A stretch of DNA of 64,000 nt from positions 372,001-436,000 of the forward strand of contig JAOPTR010000002.1 of assembly GCA_051531935.1 (NCBI GenBank), written 5' to 3'. The stretch is from OCS116 sp051531935. Lineage in GTDB: Bacteria > Pseudomonadota > Alphaproteobacteria > Rhizobiales > OSC116. The position numbers were made by a program, and so were the translations under genes. The notes beneath the pieces are model-generated. The model was not told where the DNA came from and made no database searches. It saw only the letters and a program-made list of their open reading frames with translations. The stretch's first letter is position 1. Each line of letters starts with the position of its first letter. Positions 1-9,418 of this stretch are shown here, in pieces.

Positions 1-113
1 CCGATTTAGCCCGATTGAGCCAACATAATATCAATAGTTTTTTGATTGGTGAAAGCCTTATGCGCCAAGAAAACGTGGAGCAAGCGACAAGCCAACTGCT
101 AAAACGCAGGTAA
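1..113 (+). CDS. trpC: Indole-3-glycerol phosphate synthase, C-terminal end (partial)
   Basis: Only the last 36 codons are in the window, with the stop at 111-113. The frame from base 3 reads DLARLSQHNINSFLIGESLM and then RQENVEQAT. The SFLIGESLMRQ segment is the terminal phosphate-binding beta-strand and helix of the TIM-barrel enzyme TrpC, which makes indole-3-glycerol phosphate in tryptophan synthesis. In many rhizobial genomes trpC is followed by moaC, moeA and lexA; here lexA comes directly after a 124-base gap, so the molybdopterin genes are absent from this position. Identity rests on this short motif but it is very characteristic. Confidence 0.85.
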   Translation, partial: DLARLSQHNINSFLIGESLMRQENVEQATSQLLKRR

Positions 114-192
114 ATTACAAAAGAACAAATGTAGAAGATTGTAACGCTTCATCAACAATTACCTTGTAAAACAAAATAGGAACATGTATAAA

Positions 193-207
193 GTTCTTGT
201 TTTGTAC
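193..207 (+). promoter_or_regulatory. Candidate LexA (SOS) box upstream of lexA
   Basis: The sequence reads GTTC, seven bases, GTAC, ending 30 bases before the lexA start. It differs by one base from the alphaproteobacterial SOS box GTTC-N7-GTTC. A GAAC at 180-183 also forms a loose dyad with the GTTC at 193. The position fits negative autoregulation of lexA, which is usual in this class. Confidence 0.65.
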
Positions 208-237
208 TAAATTGATTCTAATCATCAAGGTGATAAT

Positions 238-942
238 ATGTTAACCCGCAAACAATTCGAATTGCTCATGTTCATTAATGAGCGCATTAAGGAAACAGGT
301 GTCTCTCCGTCGTTTGACGAGATGAAGGTCGCACTTAATCTTAAATCTAAATCTGGTATTCATCGTCTCATCACTGCATTGGAAGAGCGCGGTTTTATCC
401 GTCGTCTTGCTCACCGTGCCCGTGCTTTGGAAATTATTAAGCTTCCAGAATCTGCCTCACCAAGTGTTGCGCGCCAAAAAGGCTTCCAACCTTCTGTTAT
501 AGAGGGCAGCCTTAATAAAACCGCGGCAAGTAACGCCCAACCAGCTAATGATGAGCAATTAAGCATCACTGTTCCTATTATGGGTACAATTGCTGCTGGT
601 GTGCCTATCGAGGCCATTCAAGAGCATGATAATGATGTAACAGTGCCAATAGAAATGCTCGGCAATGGCGATCATTTCGCGCTAGAGGTTAGCGGCGAAT
701 CTATGATTGAAGCTGGTATTCTAGATGGCGACACAGTGATTATCAAACAACAAGCCAATGCCAATAATGGTGACATTATTGTTGCGCTAATTGACGAAGA
801 AGAAGCAACGCTTAAACGCTTGCGTAAAAAGGGAGATAGCATTGCTCTTGAAGCTGCAAACCCTGCTTTTGAAACTAGAATATTTGGCCCTGATCGCGTT
901 CGCATTCAAGGCAAATTAGTAGGGCTTATCCGCCGCTACTAA
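238..942 (+). CDS. lexA: SOS response repressor LexA
   Basis: LexA represses DNA-damage genes and is inactivated by RecA-stimulated self-cleavage. The 234-residue protein has an N-terminal winged helix (about 1-70; the recognition helix region contains SKSGIHRLITALEERG), a long linker (75-110) typical of alphaproteobacterial LexA, and a C-terminal S24 peptidase domain. The cleavage site is Ala120-Gly121 in IAAGVP, the nucleophile Ser155 lies in SGESM, and the general base is Lys193 in ATLKRL, so the protein should be functional. It is a single gene between trpC and a convergent VOC gene, and it carries its own SOS box. The ATG follows GGTGAT, a modest ribosome site. Confidence 0.97.
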   Translation: MLTRKQFELLMFINERIKETGVSPSFDEMKVALNLKSKSGIHRLITALEERGFIRRLAHRARALEIIKLPESASPSVARQKGFQPSVIEGSLNKTAASNAQPANDEQLSITVPIMGTIAAGVPIEAIQEHDNDVTVPIEMLGNGDHFALEVSGESMIEAGILDGDTVIIKQQANANNGDIIVALIDEEEATLKRLRKKGDSIALEAANPAFETRIFGPDRVRIQGKLVGLIRRY

Positions 943-950
943 TAAGATTA

Positions 951-1358
951 TTATCTTGGATCAAATGCAAATTCTATACGGTTTCCCGAGGGTTCATTTA
1001 TCATAAAATGAACCTTTGGCCCCGCCCCTGAAAATTCTGGCGAAAACTCGACGAGAACCATTGGCCAGTTTTTCACTCTTTCAAATAGCTTGTTTAAATC
1101 GGCCTCAGTTGCTAATTTTAATGCTAAATGATGCAAACCAACATTGTTTTTACGATCAAATTTAACGGGTTTATCGGCAACAGTTTGCCATAATGTAAGC
1201 GTTATATTGCCGTCACTTACAAAAACTGCCGGATAGTTTGGCTTGTGCCCCACTTCTTTCCAGCCCAACCCTTGCACAAAAAAACTAACAGTTTCGTCTA
1301 ATTTCGATACTGATAGGCCTAAATGATCAATTCCTAATGTCAGACATCCGTCATTCAT
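951..1358 (-). CDS. VOC (glyoxalase/bleomycin-resistance fold) family protein
   Basis: This small protein of about 135 residues has the VOC fold: it begins near TLGIDHLGLSVSKLDETVSFF and has a second beta-alpha module ending in PSGNRIEFAFDP. The paired GIDHLGL, GLHHLALKL and NRIEFAF segments carry the His/Glu metal ligands expected in the family, which includes glyoxalase I, dioxygenases and resistance proteins; the substrate cannot be told from sequence. The ATG at 1358 shares a base with the hflX stop (TAATG), suggesting translational coupling to hflX. An in-frame ATG at 1370 is possible but has a weaker ribosome site. It converges on lexA with only 8 bases between the stops. Confidence 0.75.
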   Translation of the reverse strand: MNDGCLTLGIDHLGLSVSKLDETVSFFVQGLGWKEVGHKPNYPAVFVSDGNITLTLWQTVADKPVKFDRKNNVGLHHLALKLATEADLNKLFERVKNWPMVLVEFSPEFSGAGPKVHFMINEPSGNRIEFAFDPR

Positions 1359-2812
1359 TATTTTTCCCATTCTTCGCGCATGTCTAAGTCTAGTTCTACA
1401 TGGAATTTATTTCGGAATTGCTCATTATGCTTGGCATCAACCATAATATTCAGCTCAATCATTCCATCTTCCATATCATCACGCTCTTTCACTTGGCAAT
1501 GTCTATATATCCAAGCTAATTCAGCGCCGCGTGCGGGTGATAAAGTCATTTTGTAAAATTCATGATCTTTTTGTAAAACACTTTCAATGCGTTTCGAAAG
1601 TTCAAGCAAACCAGTAGATTTAACAGCAGAAATCGGAATGATGTTTTTATCTTCAGCAGCAATATTTTCAGCGGCTTCTCGCGCATCACTGTCCAAAAGA
1701 TCAGTTTTATTCCAAACTTTTACAATAGGAATTTGATATTCATCGCCGATACCTAGGTCTTTTAGTATCAATTGCACGTCAAGATCTTGAGCTTCAGTGT
1801 CTTCCGAAGCAATGTCTTCAACATGCAGAATCAAATCAGCCTCCAGCACTTCTTCAAGTGTGGCGCGAAATGCGGCCACCAGTTCATGAGGAAGATTCGA
1901 AATAAATCCAACTGTATCCGACATGATAATTGTGAGGCCTGTTGGTAGCTCGACTTGGCGCATTGTAGGGTCAAGTGTAGCAAACAACATGTCTTTCACC
2001 AAAACGTCTGCACCAGAAAGAACATTAAATAAACTCGATTTCCCTGCATTGGTATAGCCAACAAGGGCTACAATAGGGAAAGGTATTTTCTTACGAGCAG
2101 TTCTGTGCAATCCACGGGTTCTTTTAACCTGCGCCAATTGCTTTTGAAGCTTAGAAATCCGCACCTGAATCGCGCGACGGTCAGATTCAATCTGTGTTTC
2201 ACCAGGGCCGCCGGTAAAACCAGTGCCACCACGTTGGCGTTCCAAATGGGTCCAACTACGCACCAAACGGCCGCGTTGGTAGTTTAAGTTCGCCAATGCA
2301 ACTTGCAACTTACCCTCTTTGGTTTCAGCTCTTGCACCAAAAATTTCCAAAATCAAACCTGTGCGATCAAGAACTTTCACACTCCAGGCGGTCTCTAAAT
2401 TTCTTTGCTGAACTGGTGTCAAAACTGTGTTCACAACAACAAGTTCTGCTTCATGTTGATGCAGCATTTTGCCAAGTTCATCTACCTTGCCTTTACCAAA
2501 CAAAGTGGCAGGGCTAAATTTATTCACGCGCGTGATGGCGGTCCCAACAACTTTTAGTTCAATCGCTTCTGCTAGGCCAATAACTTCTTCAAGCTGTGCG
2601 TCCAAACTACGCATATCTGCGTGCTCGGCTTGTCCAGTGATTTTTGTGGTTTTGACTTTAGAAAAATCCAATTGCATAACAAAGCAATGATCGCCCGCAA
2701 CAGTCTCAACGTCATGCACGTTTACATTGGCGTCTAATTGATCTGCAATGGCTTCAGGGTCGTAATCAAATTCTTCTAGTTCAATATCTGTGTCTGTATC
2801 TTTATCGGGCAT
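1358..2812 (-). CDS. hflX: Ribosome-associated GTPase HflX
   Basis: HflX is a translational GTPase that splits stalled 70S ribosomes, notably under heat stress. The 484-residue protein has the N-terminal HflX domain (about 80-230, including the hallmark GGTGFTGGPGETQIE at 195-209) and a G domain with P-loop GYTNAGKSS (252-260), switch DTVGFI and base-recognition NKTD, followed by the C-terminal HflX subdomain. The first 40 residues are unusually acidic (DTDTDIELEEFDYDPE). The gene lies 7 bases after hfq, the conserved alphaproteobacterial hfq-hflX pair, and is probably cotranscribed with the trkA operon. Confidence 0.97.
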   Translation of the reverse strand: MPDKDTDTDIELEEFDYDPEAIADQLDANVNVHDVETVAGDHCFVMQLDFSKVKTTKITGQAEHADMRSLDAQLEEVIGLAEAIELKVVGTAITRVNKFSPATLFGKGKVDELGKMLHQHEAELVVVNTVLTPVQQRNLETAWSVKVLDRTGLILEIFGARAETKEGKLQVALANLNYQRGRLVRSWTHLERQRGGTGFTGGPGETQIESDRRAIQVRISKLQKQLAQVKRTRGLHRTARKKIPFPIVALVGYTNAGKSSLFNVLSGADVLVKDMLFATLDPTMRQVELPTGLTIIMSDTVGFISNLPHELVAAFRATLEEVLEADLILHVEDIASEDTEAQDLDVQLILKDLGIGDEYQIPIVKVWNKTDLLDSDAREAAENIAAEDKNIIPISAVKSTGLLELSKRIESVLQKDHEFYKMTLSPARGAELAWIYRHCQVKERDDMEDGMIELNIMVDAKHNEQFRNKFHVELDLDMREEWEK

Positions 2813-2819
2813 TTAATGA

Positions 2820-3068
2820 TTATTTTTCTTCTGATTCGTCAAAATCGTATAGTTGAATGGGTGTTGCTGGCATAATGGTCGAAATTGCATGTTTATACAC
2901 CAATTGTGAATGACCATCTCGGCGTAACAATACACTAAAATTATCAAACCAAGTGACAATTCCTTGTAGTTTTACACCGTTTACCAAAAAAACGGTTACT
3001 GGATTTTTTTCCTTACGCACATTATTTAAAAATACGTCTTGTAGGTTATTTGAGCGTTCAGATGCCAT
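2820..3068 (-). CDS. hfq: RNA chaperone Hfq
   Basis: Hfq is a hexameric Sm-like ring that joins small RNAs to mRNAs. The start MASERSNNLQDVFLN at 3068 is chosen over an upstream in-frame ATG at 3104 because a GAGGG ribosome site lies 8 bases before it and because alphaproteobacterial Hfq begins in this way. The resulting 82-residue protein contains the Sm1 motif (VTVFLVNGVKLQGIVTWFDN), Sm2 (LVYKHAISTIMP) and a short acidic tail ending DESEEK. It sits between dat and hflX on the same strand. It is the likely partner for the candidate small RNA at 28207-28327. Confidence 0.97.
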   Translation of the reverse strand: MASERSNNLQDVFLNNVRKEKNPVTVFLVNGVKLQGIVTWFDNFSVLLRRDGHSQLVYKHAISTIMPATPIQLYDFDESEEK

Positions 3069-3214
3069 AATTTCCCTCATTAAATCAGCGATGGATATTC
3101 CCAATCGCCTGTTCCAGTGTTTTAAGCATTAAACAAAGGCCAAGTGATTGCAAGAAGAAAGCTTCTAAAAGCTGTGTTTCTTAGCATATGGCAAAAATAT
3201 ATGCTCTTTTTAAC

Positions 3215-4078
3215 TTAAATGTCGGTTTTTTGCGCAAAATCATAAAACTCTTTAAATAGATTTTTAGCAATTTTACCCACTTTTCCACCAGCAACTAGAT
3301 GATTATCAATTTTCACAACAGGTAAAACAATTGTTGTTGCCGAAGATATAAAGGCCTCTTTTGCCAAAATGGCTTCTCTTAAACTAAATGGGCGTTCCAC
3401 AATCGTAAGGTTATGCGCATCAATTTGGCGCAATATTGCAGCGCGCGTAATACCTTTTAAGATACTACCATCGGCACTTTTGGTAATAATTTCATTGTCT
3501 TGATTTATGATCCATGCGTTAGATGAGGAGCCCTCAACAACCAATCCATCATCATCTACAAACCAAGCTTCAAATGCGCCTTGCTCTTTGGCTTCTTGCT
3601 TCGCCATACAATTTGGCAGCAATCCGATTGTTTTTATGTCAGGTCTAGCCCATCTATTTTCGGGTACACTTATCACCGCGACGCCATTTTCATAGTAGGA
3701 TTTTTTACTCGTTGGCGAAACAGATTTTGCTGTTAAAACAATTGATGATTTTACATGTGATGGTGGAAAAGCATGGTTCCTCGGTGATACCCCACGTGTG
3801 ACTTGTAAATATATCAAGCCATCTTTCACACGGTTTAGTTTAACCGTTTGTTTCATTTTCACAGCAAGTGCCAATTCATTCATTGGCATTTTCATCTGTA
3901 ATTCACTTAGCGAATATTGAAGGCGTTTCAAATGTCCATCAAGGTCAATAACTTGGTTGTCACGTATCTCACATACTTCGTAAACACCGTCAGCAAACTG
4001 GTAGCCGCGGTCTTCAATATGCACAACGGCCTCGTTATGTGGTACAAACTGTCCATTCACAAATGCTATTCTCGACAT
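3215..4078 (-). CDS. dat: D-amino-acid transaminase (class IV PLP aminotransferase)
   Basis: The 287-residue fold-type IV aminotransferase interconverts D-alanine and D-glutamate with their keto acids, providing peptidoglycan precursors. The PLP lysine is Lys160 in NCMAKQEAKEQG, the phosphate-binding segment is VEGSSSNAW (about 178-186), and ILKGITRAAIL and the RGVSPRNHAFP motif fit the D-amino acid branch better than IlvE. The length matches the family (about 280). It lies between trkH and hfq on the same strand, a position conserved in many alphaproteobacteria. Substrate preference (D-Ala versus branched-chain) is inferred from motif similarity. Confidence 0.85.
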   Translation of the reverse strand: MSRIAFVNGQFVPHNEAVVHIEDRGYQFADGVYEVCEIRDNQVIDLDGHLKRLQYSLSELQMKMPMNELALAVKMKQTVKLNRVKDGLIYLQVTRGVSPRNHAFPPSHVKSSIVLTAKSVSPTSKKSYYENGVAVISVPENRWARPDIKTIGLLPNCMAKQEAKEQGAFEAWFVDDDGLVVEGSSSNAWIINQDNEIITKSADGSILKGITRAAILRQIDAHNLTIVERPFSLREAILAKEAFISSATTIVLPVVKIDNHLVAGGKVGKIAKNLFKEFYDFAQKTDI

Positions 4079-4093
4079 TTACATCTCCTACTA

Positions 4094-5545
4094 TTATCTA
4101 TTTTTCCAATATGCTAGATTAAGTAATCCCAGAACCGAGATCACCTCTAGCCGCCCCAATATCATACCTGCACTCAACCATAGCTGCAAAGTTGTTTCAA
4201 ACTGCGCAAACGGTACAACATCTTGCCCTTTGGCTAACATAAATTCGGCAAATGGACCAATATTAGCAACTGCACCAATGGCGTTTAATAAGCTCGTATT
4301 TAAATCATAATTATAATTTGCAGTAATGACAGATAAGATAACAATTAAAAATATATATGCAATGAAGAAACTCCATATCAAGCCCATAAATTTACCATCT
4401 AAGCGCATATCTAAAAAGCGGTTCGAAGTTACGCTGTGAGGAAATATTAGCTGGTTCACCTCCATTTTGGTGTGTTTCATAAAGATTATCAGCCTAAAAA
4501 GCTTCATACCACCTGCAGTTGTAAATGATGCGCCTCCAAACAATGCCAACGCATAATAAAAGCTTACAGGTTGCCAAGCTGTGTCATAAATCAAGCCCGT
4601 GGTGGATAATATGGATACAGCATCAAACAAAGCGTAGAAATAATAACTTGAAATATCCATTAACGTTGATTGTTTATTGAAATAGCTAAATACAGAAACC
4701 GCTAAAGCAAAAAACACACAAATTATGACAAAAAACTTAACCTCAATGTTGAAGTTGAGGCTGTTTTTCGAGCTTAAAAACTGCCTAAAAAATACAGTGA
4801 TGAAAGCGCCACCCATAACCATCGCAACCATCAATATAAATGCAGTAAACCCATTGTCGAAGTAGCCAAACCCAATATGGTAGTTGTTGTAACCCGTTGT
4901 AGATATGGTCGAAAATATAATATTGGCAGCATCAAAAGGCTTCGCCCCCGAGAACATAAGTGCCACAATTAAAATAACGGTTACCAGGCCATATGCACCA
5001 CCAACCATTGTTAAAACAGGTGCAAAATTACCGCTTTTTTTATATTTAGAGCCTAAAAGCAACGAACTTTTATCACGTAATCCGCCGACACCAAATGGAG
5101 CGAGAATTAATATTACCATAGTAATGGTCAGTAATCCACCACTCCAAGCAAGCAAATTCCTCCACAAAAACAGTGTCTTGGGAATATAACGGCCATATTC
5201 AATGACAGATGCGCCAGTTGTTGTGAGGGCAGAGATAGCTTCAATGTAAGATTTTGCGGCCGAGCCTAGGTAAAGATAAAAAGGTATGGCGGCAAAAACA
5301 GGAATAATCACCCAAAAATAAACAAGTAAAAGTATGGAATCAAGCCTACCAAGGGCTTCATACTCGCCTTTTGTAGCCAAAATAAGCACACTACCACAAA
5401 AAATCGCGATAATAACCGCGCCTGCGAAGGAGTAAACAGATGTAACATCACCCATTAGAATGGCAAAAAACATCAAAAACAATTCAGCTATGCCGACAAT
5501 GATAATGCCCATGCCTAGATAGTATAAACTGCCGTTTTTATTCAT
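4094..5545 (-). CDS. trkH: Trk potassium uptake system membrane subunit TrkH
   Basis: TrkH is the potassium-translocating subunit of the Trk system. The 483-residue protein is strongly hydrophobic with about ten membrane segments and the repeated pore-loop signatures of the family: ALTTTGASVI, FSTISTTGYNNY, LSTTGLIYD and AIGAVANIGPF, each ending in the glycine of the selectivity filter. It follows trkA by 29 bases and precedes dat by 15, so these genes form one transcription unit. The fourth filter (VANIGP) fits typical TrkH proteins. Confidence 0.95.
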   Translation of the reverse strand: MNKNGSLYYLGMGIIIVGIAELFLMFFAILMGDVTSVYSFAGAVIIAIFCGSVLILATKGEYEALGRLDSILLLVYFWVIIPVFAAIPFYLYLGSAAKSYIEAISALTTTGASVIEYGRYIPKTLFLWRNLLAWSGGLLTITMVILILAPFGVGGLRDKSSLLLGSKYKKSGNFAPVLTMVGGAYGLVTVILIVALMFSGAKPFDAANIIFSTISTTGYNNYHIGFGYFDNGFTAFILMVAMVMGGAFITVFFRQFLSSKNSLNFNIEVKFFVIICVFFALAVSVFSYFNKQSTLMDISSYYFYALFDAVSILSTTGLIYDTAWQPVSFYYALALFGGASFTTAGGMKLFRLIIFMKHTKMEVNQLIFPHSVTSNRFLDMRLDGKFMGLIWSFFIAYIFLIVILSVITANYNYDLNTSLLNAIGAVANIGPFAEFMLAKGQDVVPFAQFETTLQLWLSAGMILGRLEVISVLGLLNLAYWKNR

Positions 5546-5574
5546 TTATTCGCCTATAGAAATGCGGATTTGGT

Positions 5575-6951
5575 TTAGAAAAAGTCTATGCTCACTCTAA
5601 ATAACTGTTCAACTTGGCGCACTGCACTTGCCATGGCAAATATAACAACCCGATCACCAGCATTAATTATCAAATCACCATTTGGCATCATCACTTTGCC
5701 GTCTCTTACAATGGCTCCGATACGCACACCTTCGGGCAAATTCACATCTCGCAAAGGTTTCTTTACCAAGGGTGATGTTTGCAATGCTTCGGCCTCAATC
5801 ACTTCACCTTGTCCATTTAAAATAGAGTGAACACCACGAATACGCCCACGCCTTACATATTGTAAAATACGCGAAATCGTGGTTGATTTTGGGTTGATGT
5901 AAGCATCAATGCCAAGGGATGGAATTAATTCGGTATATTTATCACTACTTAACAAACAAGCCGTTGTGTCTGCGCCTTCTTTTTTTGCCATGACCGAAGC
6001 TAGCATGTTCACTTGGTCATTATTTGTGAGGGCAACAAAAGTACCCGCACGGGCAACTCCAGCTTCTCTTAATATTTCACTTTCCAACGCGCTGCCATGT
6101 AAAACCAGCGTATTGTCTAATTCATCAGCTATAAATTCGGCACGCTCATTGTTATTTTCAATAATTTTCACTTTCACTGAACGACTTAAATTTTCGAGGC
6201 GTTTAGCGACGTAAAGACCAATATTGCCGCCACCAGCAATAATTACGTGGTTAGTTTGTTCTGCGCGTTTGCCAAAAATTCCTAACAAACGAGAAACTTG
6301 ACCATAATCTGCAATTAGATAGACATTATCGCCCGCAAACAAATGCTCCTGACCATTACCAACAATGAGCTTTCCATTACGCTCAATACCAACGATAACC
6401 GAAAATAAATCAGGAAAAAGCTCGGTAAGTTGTTTGATTGGTGTGTCTAAAATTGGGCATGACTCATCACAATTAATACCTACCAACGCAATTTTATCGC
6501 TTACAAAGCCTACCATTTCAAAAGCGCCTGGCAAAGCCAAACGGGTCACCACTGTTTCGCCGACTTCAATTTCGGGTGAAATAATAACATCAATTGGCGA
6601 ATGGTCGCGAGAGAATAAATCCCCCCATTGTTTGTCAAGATAGGCTTGTGAGCGAATGCGCGCAACTTTTGTTGGCACATTAAAAATACTATGCGCAACT
6701 TGGCAAGCCGCCATGTTCACTTCGTCATAAAGTGTTACGCCAATCATCATATCGGCATTGTCGCAACCTGCTTGCTTTAATATGTCGGGGTGGGCGCCAT
6801 GCCCCACAACTGTTTGCACATCAAGTTGGTCAGAAATTGCTTTCACAAGATCTGGGTTTCTATCAATCACTGTCACGTCATTTTGTTCGCGTGATAAAAC
6901 TTCGGCAATACCAAAGCCAACTTGTCCTGCACCACAGATAACAATTTTCAT
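5575..6951 (-). CDS. trkA: Trk potassium uptake regulatory protein TrkA
   Basis: TrkA is the cytoplasmic NAD-binding subunit that gates TrkH. The 458-residue protein is a tandem duplication: RCK-N with dinucleotide motif GAGQVGFGIAE at the N-terminus, RCK-C to about 220, then a second RCK-N with GGGNIGLYVAKRLE (about 235) and a final RCK-C. Acidic residues after the glycine motifs (VIDRN, IIENN) fit NAD(H) binding. It is the first gene of the minus-strand trkA-trkH-dat-hfq-hflX unit and is divergent from ntrY across 187 bases. Confidence 0.97.
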   Translation of the reverse strand: MKIVICGAGQVGFGIAEVLSREQNDVTVIDRNPDLVKAISDQLDVQTVVGHGAHPDILKQAGCDNADMMIGVTLYDEVNMAACQVAHSIFNVPTKVARIRSQAYLDKQWGDLFSRDHSPIDVIISPEIEVGETVVTRLALPGAFEMVGFVSDKIALVGINCDESCPILDTPIKQLTELFPDLFSVIVGIERNGKLIVGNGQEHLFAGDNVYLIADYGQVSRLLGIFGKRAEQTNHVIIAGGGNIGLYVAKRLENLSRSVKVKIIENNNERAEFIADELDNTLVLHGSALESEILREAGVARAGTFVALTNNDQVNMLASVMAKKEGADTTACLLSSDKYTELIPSLGIDAYINPKSTTISRILQYVRRGRIRGVHSILNGQGEVIEAEALQTSPLVKKPLRDVNLPEGVRIGAIVRDGKVMMPNGDLIINAGDRVVIFAMASAVRQVEQLFRVSIDFF

Positions 6952-7138
6952 TTAAAACCCTAAATTCGTTCGATCTAAACTCTATAATATATAAGCCAAC
7001 ACCAATTGAAAAGCCAAAAAACTCTAGATCATAAAATTGTCTCACTCTAATACTAAGCTCGAACTACAAAACTGTTGCATATATGATACACTAGTTTAAA
7101 TTGAACATAGCCATCGATTCGAATGAGACGACCCAATA

Positions 7139-9418
7139 ATGAGCCCAAACCTCGACAATACCTATATTGACCCTACAACACGGCAATATAAAATTATTAG
7201 TTTTCGTACTGTTGGCTTCATTTGTGCATTTGCGATGATCGTCATTGCTGTTGCCACCTATGCGGTTATTACAGGTCTCACGAGTATCGAAGTCAATGAT
7301 AATATTATTCAACGTCTTGTTATCATTAACTCAATTTCCATTTTTGTGATTTTGACACTCATTGTGGTTCAATTTTTAAAACTAATCAAAGCCCGAAAAT
7401 CTAACGTGGCGGGTGCAAACCTTCATTCTAGATTGGTTTTCTATTTTTCCATCATCTCCGCAATTCCTGCCATTCTTGTGGCTATATTCGCGTCCTTTAT
7501 TTTAAGCCAAGGGTTAGATAGCTATTTTTCTGACCGTACAAAACATGTGATTGATAATTCACTGGCTGTTGCCGATTTATATTATGAATCTGATGCAAAC
7601 AGTGTCTGGAAAAGTGCCGGTGAGCTTGCGCTCGCAGTTAATCGAATTTATCCGCTTTATAAAAATTCGATCGAGACTGATGCCGTATCAAGAACAAATA
7701 TGGAGACTGAACTCGAAGTACAATCACTATTCAAACAGCTTGATGGTGCTGTTATATGGGATCTAAAAACTGATAAGATTCTAGCTAAATACGATAATTA
7801 TCCAGACAATACATTTCCAAGGCCTTGGGATGCAGCCATTAGGCAAGCTATGGAAGAAGGTATTACCAAGTTAAAAACCCCAAGCAAGTCGCTCGTATTG
7901 GTATATTTGGAAAATTTCGACCAATTTTTATATGTTTATCGCAATATTGACCCGTTGGTTACCCAACAAATTCTCAATGCAAATAGTGCACGGCTTGATT
8001 ATTTGAGCCTAGAAAAACAACGTGATGGTGTGCAAATTGTGTTTGCGCTTATGTATATTGGCATTGGATTAACTTTGGTTTTATCAGCTATCTGGATTGG
8101 TATCCAAGTTGCTAATCAGCTCATCGACCCAATTCGCAGGCTTATCAACGCCGCCCATTTGGTGTCTGACGGGCAATTTAAAGTAGAGCTACCCATAAAT
8201 AAAAATGAAGGCGATTTAGCAGATTTAAGCTTAACCTTCAATAACATGACACAGCGCCTTACCGACCAAAGACAAGAACTTATTACGGCCAATGAGGCAA
8301 TAGATATCAGGCGCCGCTTCAACGAAGCCGTGCTTTCAGGCGTGTCTGCTGGTGTTGTGGGCTTAGATGGTGAGCAAAATATTACATTGTTAAATGGTCC
8401 TGCCGAAAAATTGTTAAACGAAACGCAATCTAATGCAATGGGGCAAAAGCTAACAGACATCACCCCTGCCCTTGGTAGAGCTTTGTCCAATCTTTTTGTG
8501 GGTGGTTTAAAAGTACCAAACGGTCAAATTACTCTAACTATTGATAATAATGACCGCACAATTAATTACCGCATTACCGAAGAGGTTTCAGGAAACCGCA
8601 ACGAGGGTTATGTCATTACACTAGATGACATTAGTGATCTCGTGACCGCGCAACGCACATCGGCATGGGCGGATATTGCGCGAAGAATTGCACATGAAAT
8701 TAAAAATCCTCTTACGCCTATCCAGCTTTCGGCAGAGCGCTTGAGACGCAAGTATCGTAAGGAAATTGCAGCAGAAGATAAAATTTTCGACCAGTGTATT
8801 GATACAATTGTACGGCAAGTGGGCGATATTGGTAATATGGTTGATGAATTTGCGTCATTTGCTAAAATGCCTAGCGCCACTCTTAAAAAGAGTGACATTA
8901 TCAAATGTATCAAGGAAGCTATATTTCTGCAAAAAGTTGGCAATCCGAATATTGATATCGTGGTTGAGTTACCAAAACAGCGAATGGATCTATTTATAGA
9001 CCGTAGGCTGGTAACGCAAGTCATCACCAACATTGTTAAAAATGCCACAGAATCAATTGAAACTGCCTTTGCAGAAAAACTGTTAAATCATGATTCTCAT
9101 AAAGGTCATATTATCTTATCGACAACCCAAGATGAGAATTTTTACAAAATTTTGATTTGTGATAACGGCATTGGCTTGCCAACGCAAGGTCGAGATAAAT
9201 TACTAGAACCTTATATGACGACGCGTAGCAAAGGCACAGGGCTTGGCCTTGCAATTGTTAAACGTATTATGGAAGAGCATGGCGGCAACATTGCGCTAGG
9301 TGATGCTCCGCTAGAGAATGGGCGCGCACATGGTGCACTTATTACACTTAGTTTCCCCTTAGAATTCCAACAAATTATTGACCCTGAAGACGTTCCTGGA
9401 GTAGAAGATGGCCGCTGA
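7139..9418 (+). CDS. ntrY: Nitrogen/redox sensor histidine kinase NtrY
   Basis: NtrY is a membrane kinase that phosphorylates NtrX in response to nitrogen and respiratory state. The 759-residue protein has about four membrane segments (two pairs in 20-120, another near 300), an extracytoplasmic loop, a HAMP domain after QLIDPIRRLINAAH, a PAS domain (about 400-490), HisKA with the phosphoacceptor His519 in IAHEIKNPLTP, and a HATPase domain with NIVKNATESIE, DNGIGLP and GTGLGLAIVKR. The stop overlaps the ntrX start by 11 bases. The ribosome site before this ATG is weak (GAGACGA). Confidence 0.96.
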   Translation: MSPNLDNTYIDPTTRQYKIISFRTVGFICAFAMIVIAVATYAVITGLTSIEVNDNIIQRLVIINSISIFVILTLIVVQFLKLIKARKSNVAGANLHSRLVFYFSIISAIPAILVAIFASFILSQGLDSYFSDRTKHVIDNSLAVADLYYESDANSVWKSAGELALAVNRIYPLYKNSIETDAVSRTNMETELEVQSLFKQLDGAVIWDLKTDKILAKYDNYPDNTFPRPWDAAIRQAMEEGITKLKTPSKSLVLVYLENFDQFLYVYRNIDPLVTQQILNANSARLDYLSLEKQRDGVQIVFALMYIGIGLTLVLSAIWIGIQVANQLIDPIRRLINAAHLVSDGQFKVELPINKNEGDLADLSLTFNNMTQRLTDQRQELITANEAIDIRRRFNEAVLSGVSAGVVGLDGEQNITLLNGPAEKLLNETQSNAMGQKLTDITPALGRALSNLFVGGLKVPNGQITLTIDNNDRTINYRITEEVSGNRNEGYVITLDDISDLVTAQRTSAWADIARRIAHEIKNPLTPIQLSAERLRRKYRKEIAAEDKIFDQCIDTIVRQVGDIGNMVDEFASFAKMPSATLKKSDIIKCIKEAIFLQKVGNPNIDIVVELPKQRMDLFIDRRLVTQVITNIVKNATESIETAFAEKLLNHDSHKGHIILSTTQDENFYKILICDNGIGLPTQGRDKLLEPYMTTRSKGTGLGLAIVKRIMEEHGGNIALGDAPLENGRAHGALITLSFPLEFQQIIDPEDVPGVEDGR

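Noticed and set aside
2820..3104. Longer Hfq form from 3104
   Set aside because: The internal ATG at 3068 has a GAGGG ribosome site and matches the conserved Hfq N-terminus.
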